DNA from: Verrucomicrobiota bacterium
GTDB lineage: Bacteria; Verrucomicrobiota; Verrucomicrobiia; Limisphaerales; UBA11320
Length of the DNA stretch: 64,000 nucleotides
NCBI GenBank assembly: GCA_016199985.1
Contig: JACQFQ010000017.1
Location: forward strand, 1-64,000
Direction of reading: 5' to 3'
The notes beneath the pieces were generated by a model. It worked only from the letters and a program-made list of their open reading frames with translations, made no database searches and had not been told where the DNA came from. The translations under genes were made by a program, and so were the position numbers. Below, in pieces: positions 1 through 10,500 of this stretch; the first letter of the stretch is position 1; each line of letters opens with the position of its first letter.

Positions 1-2
1 GA

Positions 3-1025
3 ACACATGAACTTTCGGATGATCCTTGTCTTGTTGTCCACGAGGTGGGCCGCCCCGGTTCTGGGATGGGCTCGCGTCCCTCGCATTCTGATGAGGCGAC
101 AAGCCTATATAGAAGAGATAAGAGATCTGACCCCGAAGGCCAGATTGTCCACAGAGGGGGACTAACCCGATTGAGTCAAGACACTGCCATAGCGATCCAC
201 TCTTGGAGCCTGTTGAGGTCCCTGATTCTGCCCCTCCTTAGGCGTGGCTACTTCTTGGGCGTGTGCCCAAGGTCTCTCTTTTGGTGGCTGCTTTGTCCGC
301 GGCACGACTGCGTTCCATCCGAAAGAATCTTCTGGATCCGCAGCGAGATTGATCAGTCTCGTGACCCCCTCTACTCCATGCTTGTCTTGGAGCGTTTGCT
401 TTTATTCGGAACGACTGAGCTCAACAAGGTTGGAGAGTTGGCTTCGTTTCTGCAGGGCACCCATGCCAAGAGTAACGTTGATCGGATTCTTCTGGCAGTT
501 CAGGTGCTCCGGGAATGCTTTTCTCCAGTTTATGTCATCAGTGATGTAGGGAGGTTCCTGTTCCGTATGGACGCGGGCTTGGAGCCAGCCCCCTCTCTAA
601 GATTTGAGAAGCCCTCGATGGAGTTTCTCGGAGAAATGCATCAACATGCGCTCGCGGATTGGATGTTCCAACACGATCTTCAAGCTGCTCGGGTCCTAAG
701 CGAGCCCAAAGAACTAAGCGACTGCTTAAAGACTGCCGTCCGTGGCGGCGATGTGAAAGCAGGCTATCTACTCGCCATCTCCTATTCGGATGGTTTTGGT
801 GTGGATAAGGATGGGGGTGAGGCCTACCGGTTAATGGTAACAGCTGCCGAGGGGGGCGACTCCAACGCACAGTGCACACTGGGCTTCATGTATCTGTGCG
901 GCGAACTTGTTCAAAGCGACACCACTCAGGGGGAGTTCTGGCTTAGGCAGGCATCGAAGAGAGGCAATCGGTTCGCTTCTGCTGCGTTAGCTTCTGGTTT
1001 CCTACCGGGCGCAGGTCGAGATTGA
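3..1025 (+). CDS. Sel1-repeat (TPR-like) protein, 5' end not resolved
   Basis: The C-terminal ~110 residues (about 700-1015) carry two Sel1-like repeats of about 36 residues, seen as the alternating G-D-x-x-A-G-Y-x-L-A, G-F-G-V-D-K-D and E-A-Y-R-L-M-x-x-A-A-E-G-G-D-S-N-A-Q segments. Such alpha-solenoid repeats act as protein-interaction scaffolds. The upstream ~220 residues have no domain I recognise. The frame is open to the window edge, so the gene may start outside; the first in-window candidate is a GTG at 45. Base composition is visibly less GC-rich than in the rest of the window, which suggests recent acquisition. An IS630 remnant begins about 45 bases after the stop. The repeat call is fairly safe; the N-terminus is not. 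Confidence 0.6.
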   Translation, partial: THELSDDPCLVVHEVGRPGSGMGSRPSHSDEATSLYRRDKRSDPEGQIVHRGGLTRLSQDTAIAIHSWSLLRSLILPLLRRGYFLGVCPRSLFWWLLCPRHDCVPSERIFWIRSEIDQSRDPLYSMLVLERLLLFGTTELNKVGELASFLQGTHAKSNVDRILLAVQVLRECFSPVYVISDVGRFLFRMDAGLEPAPSLRFEKPSMEFLGEMHQHALADWMFQHDLQAARVLSEPKELSDCLKTAVRGGDVKAGYLLAISYSDGFGVDKDGGEAYRLMVTAAEGGDSNAQCTLGFMYLCGELVQSDTTQGEFWLRQASKRGNRFASAALASGFLPGAGRD

Positions 1026-1070
1026 ACAGTGACGTTTATTATTCACCAAGTGAGGAATAATTGTCATTGA

Positions 1071-1672
1071 ACAGGGCTGGCCAGCAAGGGCCCGGCTGGC
1101 CGCAAATCCAAGCTGACAGCCAAGCAAACTCAAAGGATCACCCAGGCGCTGCTGGAGGGTCCCAGCGTGCAGGGTTACAAGACCGACCTCTGGGCCTTGC
1201 CGCGCGTGGCGGCGCTCATCGAGGATTTGACGGGAGTGAAGTATCATCCGGGTCATGTCTGGCGCTTGCTTGGGGCCAGCGGTTTCAGTTGCCAGCGACC
1301 TGAACGGCGGGCCATCGAGCGCGACGAGAAGGCCATCCGCCGGTGGAAACGGGTGGACTGGCCGGCCTTAAAAAAAAGGCCCGCCAGCAGCATCGCACCA
1401 TCGTCTTCATCGACGAAAGTGGATTGAGCACCCGCCCTACCCGGGTTCGCACTTGGGCGCCGCGCGGTCAAACCCCGGTGCTGCACGAGACCTTCAACTG
1501 GAAAAGCCTTTCGATCATCAGCGCTTTGGCGCTCTGGCGGTTCTATTTCCAGATCCACCCCGGCAGCATCAAAAGCCCCCAAGTGGTCGAGTTTCTCCGG
1601 CACCTCCAGCGGCATGTCCCTGTTACGCCCCGAATTGAGATTCGAGATTTGGCCGAATTCGCGCCTGAATGA
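1071..1672 (+). pseudogene. IS630-family transposase remnant with -1 frameshift site
   Basis: Frame 3 from 1071 encodes the N-terminal helix-turn-helix region of an IS630-type transposase (K-L-T-A-K-Q, G-Y-K-T-D-L-W, H-V-W-R-L-L, followed by C-Q-R-P-E-R-R). At a run of eight A (1370-1377) the reading must slip by -1 into the frame that continues K-K-K-A-R-Q-Q-H-R-T-I-V-F-I-D-E-S-G, which holds the first catalytic Asp of the DDE triad. Frameshifting at such A-runs is known in IS630 relatives. The similarity stops near 1620: the second Asp and the Glu are gone, and the last 17 codons are unrelated. The 5' end is also cut, because a stop at 1068 precedes the frame and no start is visible. It is therefore a doubly truncated remnant and cannot be active by itself. 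Confidence 0.85.
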
Positions 1673-1926
1673 TTTTGGAATTGCTGCCGCGCTGTCGTCG
1701 CAATTGGTTTTCGAATAACCGCACTCTGGTCCCATCTAGGACCAAACTGGAAAACTCCGACGATGTTCGAGGGCTCGTCCGACCCGGCGTCGCACGTTTT
1801 CCGCGATGAGGTCCGACCTTTTCCACCTTGCGACCGCATTCTTCCCACGCTCCCCTCGGAGATTCGCTCACACTCGCATCGGAGCACGACACGACCGGCT
1901 CTGCGTGAGCGCCCTCGGTCGCGGCG
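1673..1926. other. Non-coding debris between IS remnant and hairpin
   Basis: About 250 bases with no reading frame I can support. Open frames on both strands here have biased, low-complexity translations and no recognisable domain. The stretch lies between a broken transposase and a perfect hairpin, so it is best read as decayed mobile DNA. Confidence 0.5.
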
Positions 1927-1966
1927 GGCCACACTGGCATCGCAGACTTGCGACGCCAGTGTGGCC
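1927..1966. repeat. 40-base near-perfect inverted repeat (hairpin)
   Basis: The arms 1927-1938 and 1955-1966 (GGCCACACTGGC / GCCAGTGTGGCC) are perfectly complementary. After one A-C mismatch (1939/1954) the inner arms TCGCA / TGCGA pair as well, leaving a GACT tetraloop at 1945-1948. No T-tract follows on either side, so a classical terminator is unlikely. An extragenic palindromic element or the end of a small mobile element fits better. Confidence 0.75.
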
Positions 1967-1978
1967 GCGTGCCTCTTC

Positions 1979-2158
1979 TCAGGAGCGGGTGATCTCGCGC
2001 ATGGCGTCGTGGAAGGTGAGCCGGAGCACTTTCATGCAAAGATCGATGGCGTTGCCGGCCAGATGGCGTTCGGGCCAACGCCAGTAGCCCTCCTTGATGA
2101 TGAGCCCGGGGTAACCCTCGACGTGGAAGTTGCCCGCCTCCCCGTCCCCAAACCCCCT
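1979..2158 (-). pseudogene. Possible remnant of a primase-like (CHC2-type) domain gene
   Basis: Read on the minus strand, the frame ending at the TGA at 1979-1981 gives a plausible protein tail with the pattern G-Y-W-R-W-P-E-R-H-L-A-G-N-A-I-D-L and L-T-F-H-D-A-M-R-E-I-T. That order (aromatic strand, Gly-rich turn, I-D-hydrophobic helix, then a short L-x-F-x-D/E-A-M/L helix) resembles the end of CHC2-like primase zinc-finger domains found on mobile elements. No start codon or N-terminal part is visible before the hairpin at 2147-2180. The assignment is tentative. Confidence 0.3.
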
Positions 2159-2180
2159 CTCAGAAAAGAGGGGGTTTGGG
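2147..2180 (-). terminator. Strong hairpin just after the sensor-kinase gene, possible terminator
   Basis: A 14-bp perfect stem (2147-2160 with 2167-2180, core AAACCCCCTCT / AGAGGGGGTTT) and a 6-base loop lie 12 bases beyond the stop codon of the minus-strand sensor kinase. Position and stability suit transcription termination, although the T-run of a classical intrinsic terminator is missing. Confidence 0.55.
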
Positions 2181-2191
2181 ACAGGCTCTAT

Positions 2192-4360
2192 CTAAGCCCC
2201 ATGAAGACCCCCATGCTTTCTCGCCGCAGGGTCCGTTCCCGATGGAAGAAAAACTCCCGAGCTGTCGCTGGGGAAAAACAAATTGCGCTGCGCGCCGCGC
2301 GGCGGCTGCGCGACCCCTGATGGGCTCAGCAGATCATGAACCGCCTGAGCGAGCTCATCCGCGGTGATCGGCTTTTGGATCACAACGCTGACCCCGGACG
2401 CCGCCGCCGAGGACCGAAGCTCTTCGGTGGTATTGCCCGACACGAGCAGGGCCGGCAGATCGGCGCGCATGCGACGCAACTCCGCGATCAGCTCCAGTCC
2501 CTGTTTTCCCGGCATGTCGAAGTCCGTCATGACGAGGTCAAAGCGCGAAGGATTCGCCCTGAAAAGGTCGAGCGCCTCCTCAAAATGACGGCAGGCGGTC
2601 ACCTGATAGCCGAATCGCTCGAGCGTCTTCCTCTCCACCGCGATCAGCGACTCTTCATCGTCGATCACCAGGATGTGTTGTCCCTGGCCGGACGGAGACT
2701 CGGGTGGGGAGATTGGAGAGCGCGGGGATTCCACGGGGGAATTCGCCACCGGAAGGTAAACGGAGAAGACGGAGCCCTGGCCTTGCTCGCTCTCAACGCA
2801 GATCGTTCCGTTGTGGTCTCTCACGATTCCATGCACGACGGCGAGCCCCAAGCCCGTGCCTTTGCCGAGCTCCTTGGTCGTGAAGAAGGGTTCAAAGATC
2901 CTCTTGCGAGTGGATGCGTCCATCCCCATCCCCTGATCCGAGATGGCCAGGCACGCGTAGCGCCCTGGACTGAGATCGGGATGGCTTGAACAAAAGGCCG
3001 AATCGGCTTCGATTGAGCTCAGCGAGAGCGTGAGTCGCCCTGGAGATCCCTCCATCGCGTGCCATGCGTTGGCGCCGAGATTCACCAGGAGCTGCTGGAT
3101 CTGGATGGGATCGCTCAGCACCGGAGGGCAATGCGCGTCGATGCGAGTCGTGATCTCGAACGCGGTGGGGATGATGGCGCGCAGAAGCTTGGCGGCTTCT
3201 TCCACTTCAGGCTGCAGAGCCAGGACTTTTTTCGCCGTCCCCTGTTTGCGACTGAACGTCAGGATTTGGCGGACCAACTCGCGGGCGCGCAGCCCGGCTT
3301 TGCGAATCTCTATCAGGCAGTCGTGGGCTGGATCGTCGGCGGTCTTGTCCAGGAGGGCCAATTCAACATTGCCGAGGATCGCGCTGAGGATGTTGTTGAA
3401 ATCATGAGCGATTCCTCCGGCGAGAGTCCCTAGCGACTCCATCTTCTGAGACTGCTGCAGTTGTGTCTGCAGGGCCGTTTCGCGTTCAAATTTCCGCTCG
3501 ATCAAGGCCGCTTTCCGTTTCACCTCTCGGCGCAGCGTCCAGACCCAGGCCAGCGCCAAACCCAGGGCAACACCCGTCAGGATGAGCGTGCGCTGAACAA
3601 GCCTCAGATTCCAAATCGGGGGGCCTGAAAGGAGCAGGATGTCCTTCGCGGAGCGAGCCAGGATTGTCGCGGCAGGAGGCGCGTCGGGTCCGCTGGACCT
3701 CAGGATCAAAACACCCGTGACCTCCAGGAGGCTGCCCTGGTCGAGTTGCGTGGCAGTGTCCACTCTGGGGAGCGCTTCCATGTTCACCTCGAAGGTGGGA
3801 CTCCCATCTTGCTGACGGAGGGCGAGCCTGCGTCCTTGCATCAAGCTGCTCTCGGTCAGGACTCCTTGCGCGCGCACCAGCTTCATGCTCTGGAATGGCG
3901 ATTGCAGATCTTGGCCTTTGAGGAGGGGAGGGACGGGCAGCGCTCCTTCTCCCAGGGAGCGCGCGACGCAATGCTGTAATGTCGGGACGATGTTTCCCAG
4001 CGAAGGATATCCGGTCACTTCCACCCGCTCTCCCACCCGAAAAGGCCGTTCCGGTTTGTGAAACGCGTAGACTCCCGCGTCTCCCTCTTGAATAAAAAAC
4101 GTTCTGTCGGAAATGGAATGAATGACTGTCCCCGCCAGCCGCACCCGCCGCGCCTCTCCTAACGCCCTGGCTGTGTCGAGGAACTGGCGGATGGTGAGGT
4201 CGCGAGGTTCTGAATCGGCGGGAGGCGTTTGAGCCGCCGTGGCCTTGAGAAGACAAAACAGGATGGCGACCGTGATTCGCCGAGAGTTCGCGAACCGTTT
4301 CGCCCTCTTGGCGCTCGAGTTGGCCACAGCCGTCTGAGCCGCACGTCCCATCCACATCAT
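2192..4360 (-). CDS. Hybrid sensor histidine kinase with C-terminal receiver domain
   Basis: A 722-residue membrane kinase that should autophosphorylate on His and pass the phosphate to its own receiver domain. Visible parts in order: basic start and signal-like helix (residues 28-45); a beta-rich sensor region (about 65-245) resembling OB-fold repeats (V-R-L-A-G-T-V, F-F-I-Q-E-G-D-A-G-V-Y); one membrane helix (about 258-276); a short coil; the HisKA H-box G-G-I-A-H-D-F-N-N-I-L with His319; HATPase N-box (N-L-G-A-N-A-W-H-A-M), D-Q-G-M-G-M and G-T-G-L-G-L; a Pro/Ser linker; and a receiver (about 562-680) with D567/D568, phospho-acceptor D613 and K663. A 40-residue tail follows. No separate response regulator is adjacent. 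The gene diverges from the CotH/LTD giant across about 200 bases, so shared control is possible. The ligand is unknown. Confidence 0.92.
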   Translation of the reverse strand: MMWMGRAAQTAVANSSAKRAKRFANSRRITVAILFCLLKATAAQTPPADSEPRDLTIRQFLDTARALGEARRVRLAGTVIHSISDRTFFIQEGDAGVYAFHKPERPFRVGERVEVTGYPSLGNIVPTLQHCVARSLGEGALPVPPLLKGQDLQSPFQSMKLVRAQGVLTESSLMQGRRLALRQQDGSPTFEVNMEALPRVDTATQLDQGSLLEVTGVLILRSSGPDAPPAATILARSAKDILLLSGPPIWNLRLVQRTLILTGVALGLALAWVWTLRREVKRKAALIERKFERETALQTQLQQSQKMESLGTLAGGIAHDFNNILSAILGNVELALLDKTADDPAHDCLIEIRKAGLRARELVRQILTFSRKQGTAKKVLALQPEVEEAAKLLRAIIPTAFEITTRIDAHCPPVLSDPIQIQQLLVNLGANAWHAMEGSPGRLTLSLSSIEADSAFCSSHPDLSPGRYACLAISDQGMGMDASTRKRIFEPFFTTKELGKGTGLGLAVVHGIVRDHNGTICVESEQGQGSVFSVYLPVANSPVESPRSPISPPESPSGQGQHILVIDDEESLIAVERKTLERFGYQVTACRHFEEALDLFRANPSRFDLVMTDFDMPGKQGLELIAELRRMRADLPALLVSGNTTEELRSSAAASGVSVVIQKPITADELAQAVHDLLSPSGVAQPPRGAQRNLFFPSDSSGVFLPSGTDPAARKHGGLHGA

Positions 4361-4560
4361 GTGGGGTGAACATACTCAAAGTTCGAATCTGGACCACTCA
4401 ATTCCAAGGACTGAGGGGGGGACGAGCGGAGGATCAGTTTCTCACGGTTTCCAGGTCGTTGTCCTTCGCTGGATGGCGGGGGGACGTCGCCCCTCATCAA
4501 ACGGCGAACTTCGCCGACAATCTCCTTGGAATGACCAGCGTATTTGGTAATCGTAATGGC

Positions 4561-7500
4561 ATGCACCCCCCTCGGAATGCTGTAACTCACGGGATTCTTA
4601 TGCTTCTCGCGCGAGTCGTTTTGGTCGCTTGGCTCGGGGCGACCGCTCTTGCCGCTGATACCACCGCGCCTTTTGTGTTGCGTGTCGACCCGGCCCCCGG
4701 CGCTGTGTTCAATACTCTGACGCAGATCACCGTGACCTTCTCGGAACCGGTGACTGGTGTGGATATTGACGATCTTCTGATCAACAACCTCCCCGTCATC
4801 GGAGTGAGCGGCGTGGACGACACCTACACCTTCACGCTCATCCAACCCGAGTATGGACCGGTGCGGGTCACCTGGCAGAACGTCCACGGCATTCAGGATG
4901 TCGGCGAGCCGCCCAACGCGTTCGACGCGACGGCCCCTGGCGCGACATGGAACTACACCTTGAGCGACACGCTTGCCCCCGTCGTTAAGTCGCTCTTCCC
5001 GAAGGCGGGCGCGGCGGTGAGCGCCTTCACCGAGCTGAAGGTGGAGTTCAGCGAGTCGGTCTCCGGAGTCGAAGCGGAGGATCTTCTGATCAACGGCGCG
5101 CCTGCCCTCGGCCTCGAAAGCTTTCCCGGCGGCGTCTTCCTCTTCCGATTCAACCCACCCGCAGGGGGAACCGTCCAGCTCTCCTGGCGTCCCGGGCATG
5201 GCATTGCCGATCTCGCCAGCCCGACGCCTCATGACTTCGCAGGCGGCTCCTGGACCATCAGTCTCGACCCCTCCGCCGCTCGCGGAAGAATCGTCATCAA
5301 CGAGATCCTGGCCGCAAATCAGAACGGCTTGGTCGACGAGGACTCCACGCTCGCCGATCCACAGCCGCAGGATTGGATCGAACTTTATAACCGCGGCAGC
5401 GAGACCGTGAATCTCGCCGGTTGGTCGCTTTCGGACGATCCTCAAGAACCGGGCCGTTGGGTGTTCCCGAACAAGGAGATGAAGCCGGGGGCCTACCTGG
5501 TCGTGTTCGCGTCCGGGAAGGATCGACGTTCGCCCACCGGGACAAACCGGTTCCACACAAGCTTTAAGCTGAGTCCCAACGGAGAGTTTCTCGGGCTCTA
5601 CACCCCCGACAGCCCGCGCGTCCTCGTCGACTCCTTCTCTCCCAAGTATCCGGTTCAGCGCAATGACATCTCCTATGGGCGCGACGACCAGGGCGTCGGA
5701 CGATACTACTCGCAGCCCACTCCCGGCGCGGCGAACAGCGGGCCGACGGTGGCCGGGCTTTGCGAGGACGTTCGTTTCAGCGCGCCCCGCGGCCACTACG
5801 ACTCCCCTTTCAGTCTCTACCTCACGACGCCCACTCCGGGAGCGTTCGTTCGGTTCACCATCGATGGGAGCGAGCCGACTTTGTCGAACGGAAGCATCTA
5901 CACCAACGCGGTGCGCGTCACGAACACCACGGTGTTGCGCGCCGTGGCTTTTCGCGACGACCTGCTGCCCTCGGCCGTGGGCACGGCGACCTATCTGCTC
6001 AAGCAAGGCGCGGCGATCCGTTCGCTGCCCGTTTTGTCCATCGTGACCGCGGGGAAGAACATCTACGGGGCGAACGGCCTCAACCTCAACGCCAACGAGC
6101 ACGGGATCGCTTGGGAGCGCCCCACATCCGTGGAGTTTATCCGCACTACCGACAACTCGGGCTTTCAGGTCGACTGCGGAATCCGCATTCAAGGCAGCGA
6201 TTACACGCGCCCGCGCTATACTTCGGACAGCAAGTTCTCCTACAGGCTGTACTTCCGCAGCGACTACGGGACCGGTCGGCTCGGATACCCGTTCTTCGAT
6301 GATTCACCGCTTCAGGACTACGACCAGATCGTCCTGCGCGCCGGACACAACGACGAGGTGAATCCCTTCCTCACCGATGAGTTCGTGCGACAGCTGGGCA
6401 GCGACACGGGACAGGTAAACTGCCACGGAAACTTCGTGAACCTGTTCATCAACGGAGTCTACAAGGGCTACTACAATCCCACCGAGCGCGTGGAGCAGCA
6501 GTTCCTCCAGGCCTATCACGGCGGGGGCGATCAGTGGGATGTGTTGACCGTGGGGAGCGTTGTCCAGGGAGGCGACGGCGTGGCGTGGGCCGCTCTTCGC
6601 GACGTGGTCGCGCGCACCAACATCGCCCTGCCCACAGCCTATCGCGAAGTGGCGCGCCGGATGGATCTCACGAACTTCGTCGACTACCTGTTTGTGAACG
6701 CGTACGCGACCACCTGGGACTGGCCGCACAACAACTGGCGCGCGGCCCGGGAGAGAACAACGAACGGCGTCTTCCGCTTCTACATCTGGGACGCGGAGGG
6801 TGGATTCTTGTCTTCAAGGGGTCCCGGCTTTGACTCGTTCACCAGTTCCGACAGCGGGTTGGGGTCCTCGGCTGAGATTCCCGATTTGTTCAACAAGATG
6901 AAGCAGAGCGCGGAGTTCCGGATGCTCTTCGCCGACCGCGTTCACAAGCATTTCTACAACGACGGCGCCTTGGTGGAATCGAACCTGACCAGCCGATTCG
7001 TGGAGATGCGCGCGCCGCTGCTGCCGGTCATCCCCGGCTTTGACAACTACATCCTGACCGATTGGATCCCGCAGCGGCGCAAACTCCTCACTCAGCAGCT
7101 GATCTCGCAGAAGTTTTTTGCGTCCAGCAACGCTCCCACCTTGAATCGTTTCGGCGGCCGGGTTCCCAACGGTTTCGAGCTCACCCTGAAAACCGCGGCC
7201 ACAAACGGGAGCATCTACTACACCCTCAATGGCGGCGATCCCCGGGTCATGTTCTCCAACTCCGTGGCCCCGGGCGCCTTGCTCTACAGCAATCCCATTG
7301 TGCTGACGAAGCCCGTCCTTCTCCAGGCGCGGACCGCGCAGAACGGCACCAACTGGAGCGCGCTGACGACAACCACCTTCAGCATTGAAAGCCTGGGATC
7401 TCCGCTCCGGATCACCGAGATTCACTACAACCCCGAAGGGGGCAACGCGTTTGAGTTTATTGAGCTCCTGAACACCAGCGACGCCCCCTTGGATGTCAGC

Positions 7501-10500
7501 GGCGTGTCGTTCGATGGCGTTGTGTTCATGTTTGACGCGAACACCGTGATGCCCGGCGGAGCGCGATGGGTGATTGGTTCCGACTCCGACCCGAACGCGT
7601 TCGCCCTCCGTTATCCCGGAGTTCCCGTGGCGGGACGTTTTGCCGGCAACCTCAGCAACAGCGGCGAGCGCCTTTCGCTCCTGGACGCCGCTGGGCGGGT
7701 GATCGTGTCGGTCGACTACAATGACAGCCTGGGCTGGCCGACGGCCGCGGATGGTCACGGCTCGTCGCTCGAGCTGGTCGAGTTGAACGGCGACCCGGAC
7801 GCGCCCTCGAACTGGGCCGCGAGCGCTGTTCGAGACGGCACGCCCGGAAAGCCCCGACCGGCGCCCGCTGCTCCCCTCGTGCGCCTCAATGAGGTCATGG
7901 CTGAGAACATCACTGCGGTGGACCACTCGGGCGAGCATCCTGATTGGGTGGAACTGTACAATCCGGGATCTTCCACGGTCTTCCTCGCGGGCTGGAGCCT
8001 GAGCGACGACGGCGATCCCCGGAAGTTCCTCTTTCCGGTGGGAGCGCAAATCCCGGCCGATGGGTATCTGATTGTTTGGTGCGACGCCGCGTCCAGTCCC
8101 TCGCCCGGACTTCACAGCGGGTTTTCGTTGGGTCGCAATGGCGATTCCGTCTTCCTTTACGATCCCGCGACCAATCGTGTGGACGCGTTGACCTTTGGCT
8201 TCCAGATCGCCGACCAGACGCTGGGCCTGGTTTCGGATCGCTGGGTGCTGAACGTCCCTACGCCCGGCGCTCCGAACGTGGCGGCGGCCGTCGACAGCGC
8301 CTCCCAGCTCAGCATCAACGAGTGGCTGGTCACATCCCTTCCAGGTCTTCCGGCCTGGTTCGAGATCAGGAATCGCTCCACGAACAATCCGGTCTCCCTC
8401 GAAGGAATCTATCTGGGGAACAGCAACACCGTCCAGCGTTTGACCCAGAAATCCTTCCTCCCTCCCGGCGGCTATGCGCAGATCTTCGCCGACGGCGGTG
8501 TAGGACCGGATCATGTGGATTTCCCGCTCACTCCCAAGGCGGGCGTTATCGCGCTCTACGACGCCACCGGCGCCGAGGTGGAGCGGGTTCGATATGCGGG
8601 GCAAACGAACCGCGTCAGCCAGGGCCGATATCCCGAGGACAGCACAAACATCGTCCTGTTTCCTGGCACGGCCAGCCCGGCCGCGGCGAACTATTTGCCC
8701 GCTTACTCGGGTCCGATCATCAACGAGATCCTCGCTCGGAACGCGTCGATCACCAACCAGGCGGGCGAGATCGTGGATTGGTTTGAGCTGCAGAACACCA
8801 ACTCCGCGCCGTTCGATATGAGCGGCATGAGCCTGAGCGTTGACGCGGCGGACGCCGCGAGATGGAGCTTTCCCACGGGCACGATCGTTCCTGGAAAGAG
8901 CTTTCTCCTCGTCGAATGCACGCAGAAGCGTCCGGCCTCGACAACATCCGAGCCGGTCCTCAACGCCGGATTCGCGCTGAGCGGGAGCGGAGGCGGAGTC
9001 TTTCTGTTCAACGTTGCGGGGCAACTCGCGCACTCCTTCGAGTACGGCGCCCAGATCCCTGACCGTTCAGTGGGGCTGGTCGGAAACCAGCGCCGGCTGC
9101 TTTCCGCGCCAACTCCCGGGGCGGCGAACGCCGCGGCCGCCACGATCGGAATCCCGGCCGCGTTGCGGTTCAATGAATGGATGTCCAATCCTTGGTCTGG
9201 GGATGATTGGCTTGAGTTCTACAACACCACCAATCAGCCGGTCGACCTTGGCGGCTTGGCCCTGAGCGATGACCCCTCCTCGGTGGGCACCAACAAATAC
9301 CGGATCGCTCCACTGACGTTTATAGACGGCGCCGGCTGGCTGCTGTGGATTGCGGATGGGAAAGATCCCGCCCCGCCCGGACATCTGAGCTTCAGGCTTC
9401 CCTCCGACGGTGGATCGCTGAGGATCTACGGGACCAATGGCGCGACCCTTGACGCGATTGACTTCGCCGCCCAACTGCCGGGGGTCTCCTCCGGAAGGCT
9501 TCCGGACGGCGCGCCGTCGATCATTTCGTTTCCCAACTCCGAATCGCCGGGCGAGAGCAATTACAGAGAGCTCGGCTCGGTGGTCTTCAGCGAAATCCTC
9601 TCCGAAGCGGAAGCCCCGTTCGAGCGGGCGATCGAGCTTTTCAACTCCTCCAAGGCGCCGCTCGACATCGGAGGCTGGTTCCTGAGCGACGATCGTCGTT
9701 TCCCGAACAGGCACATGATTCCCAACGGGACGCGGATTGAACCTGGAGGCTTCCAAGTGGTGTACGAGGCGAGCTGGAAAGACAGCGCGTCGCCGCTGCG
9801 TCTGAGAGGAGGCGTCGGAGGCGAGATGTGGCTGTTTGAATCGGATTCGCAAGGGCGTCTGACCGGCGGCGCGACCCGGGCTTCCTTTGGGACGGCGCCG
9901 GCGAACGTTTCCTATGGCCGATATGAAGGCTGGAACGGACCTGAGTATCTCCTTCTCGATCAACCGAGTTTCGGCGTCCCCAATCCATCGACGGTCGCCG
10001 CGTTCCGCTTGGGAACGGGCGCGGTCAACGGACCTTTACGCACGGGCCCTGTGGTAATTTCGGAGATTCTCTATCATCCCTCGCCCTCTGGCGCCTCGGA
10101 TGTGGAGTTCATCGAGCTGCAGAACATTTCGAATCAGCCGGTGAACCTCGCGCCTCCGGGTCTGCCTCAACGCGCCTGGCAATTGGACGATGCGATCCGC
10201 TACAGCTTCCCCGCGGGGACGCTGATCCAGCCCGGAGCGCGGCTTCTGGTGGTTGATTTCTCGCCGGCGGACCATCCGAATCGCCTGAGCGCGTTTCGCA
10301 AGGCGTACGGAATTCCGGCGGCGGTCGCCATTCTGGGGCCGTTCGACGGCCAACTGGGCAACAACGGGGACAACGTGGAGTTGCTCGCGCCGCTTCCCGC
10401 CGATCCCGTTACCGGAAACCTGCCCAGCTATCTTGTTGACCGCGTCGAATACGGGGTCGGGCTTCCGTGGCCTGGGGGCGCTGTGGATGGCGGAGGGCTG

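Noticed and set aside
1763..2320. Possible + strand gene of 185 codons
   Set aside because: It crosses both hairpins and the end of the sensor-kinase gene, has no ribosome site and no domain.
4357..9033. Two long minus-strand frames (4357-6192 and 6814-9033)
   Set aside because: Both lie opposite the CotH/LTD gene and show Arg/Val/Gly-rich shadow composition.
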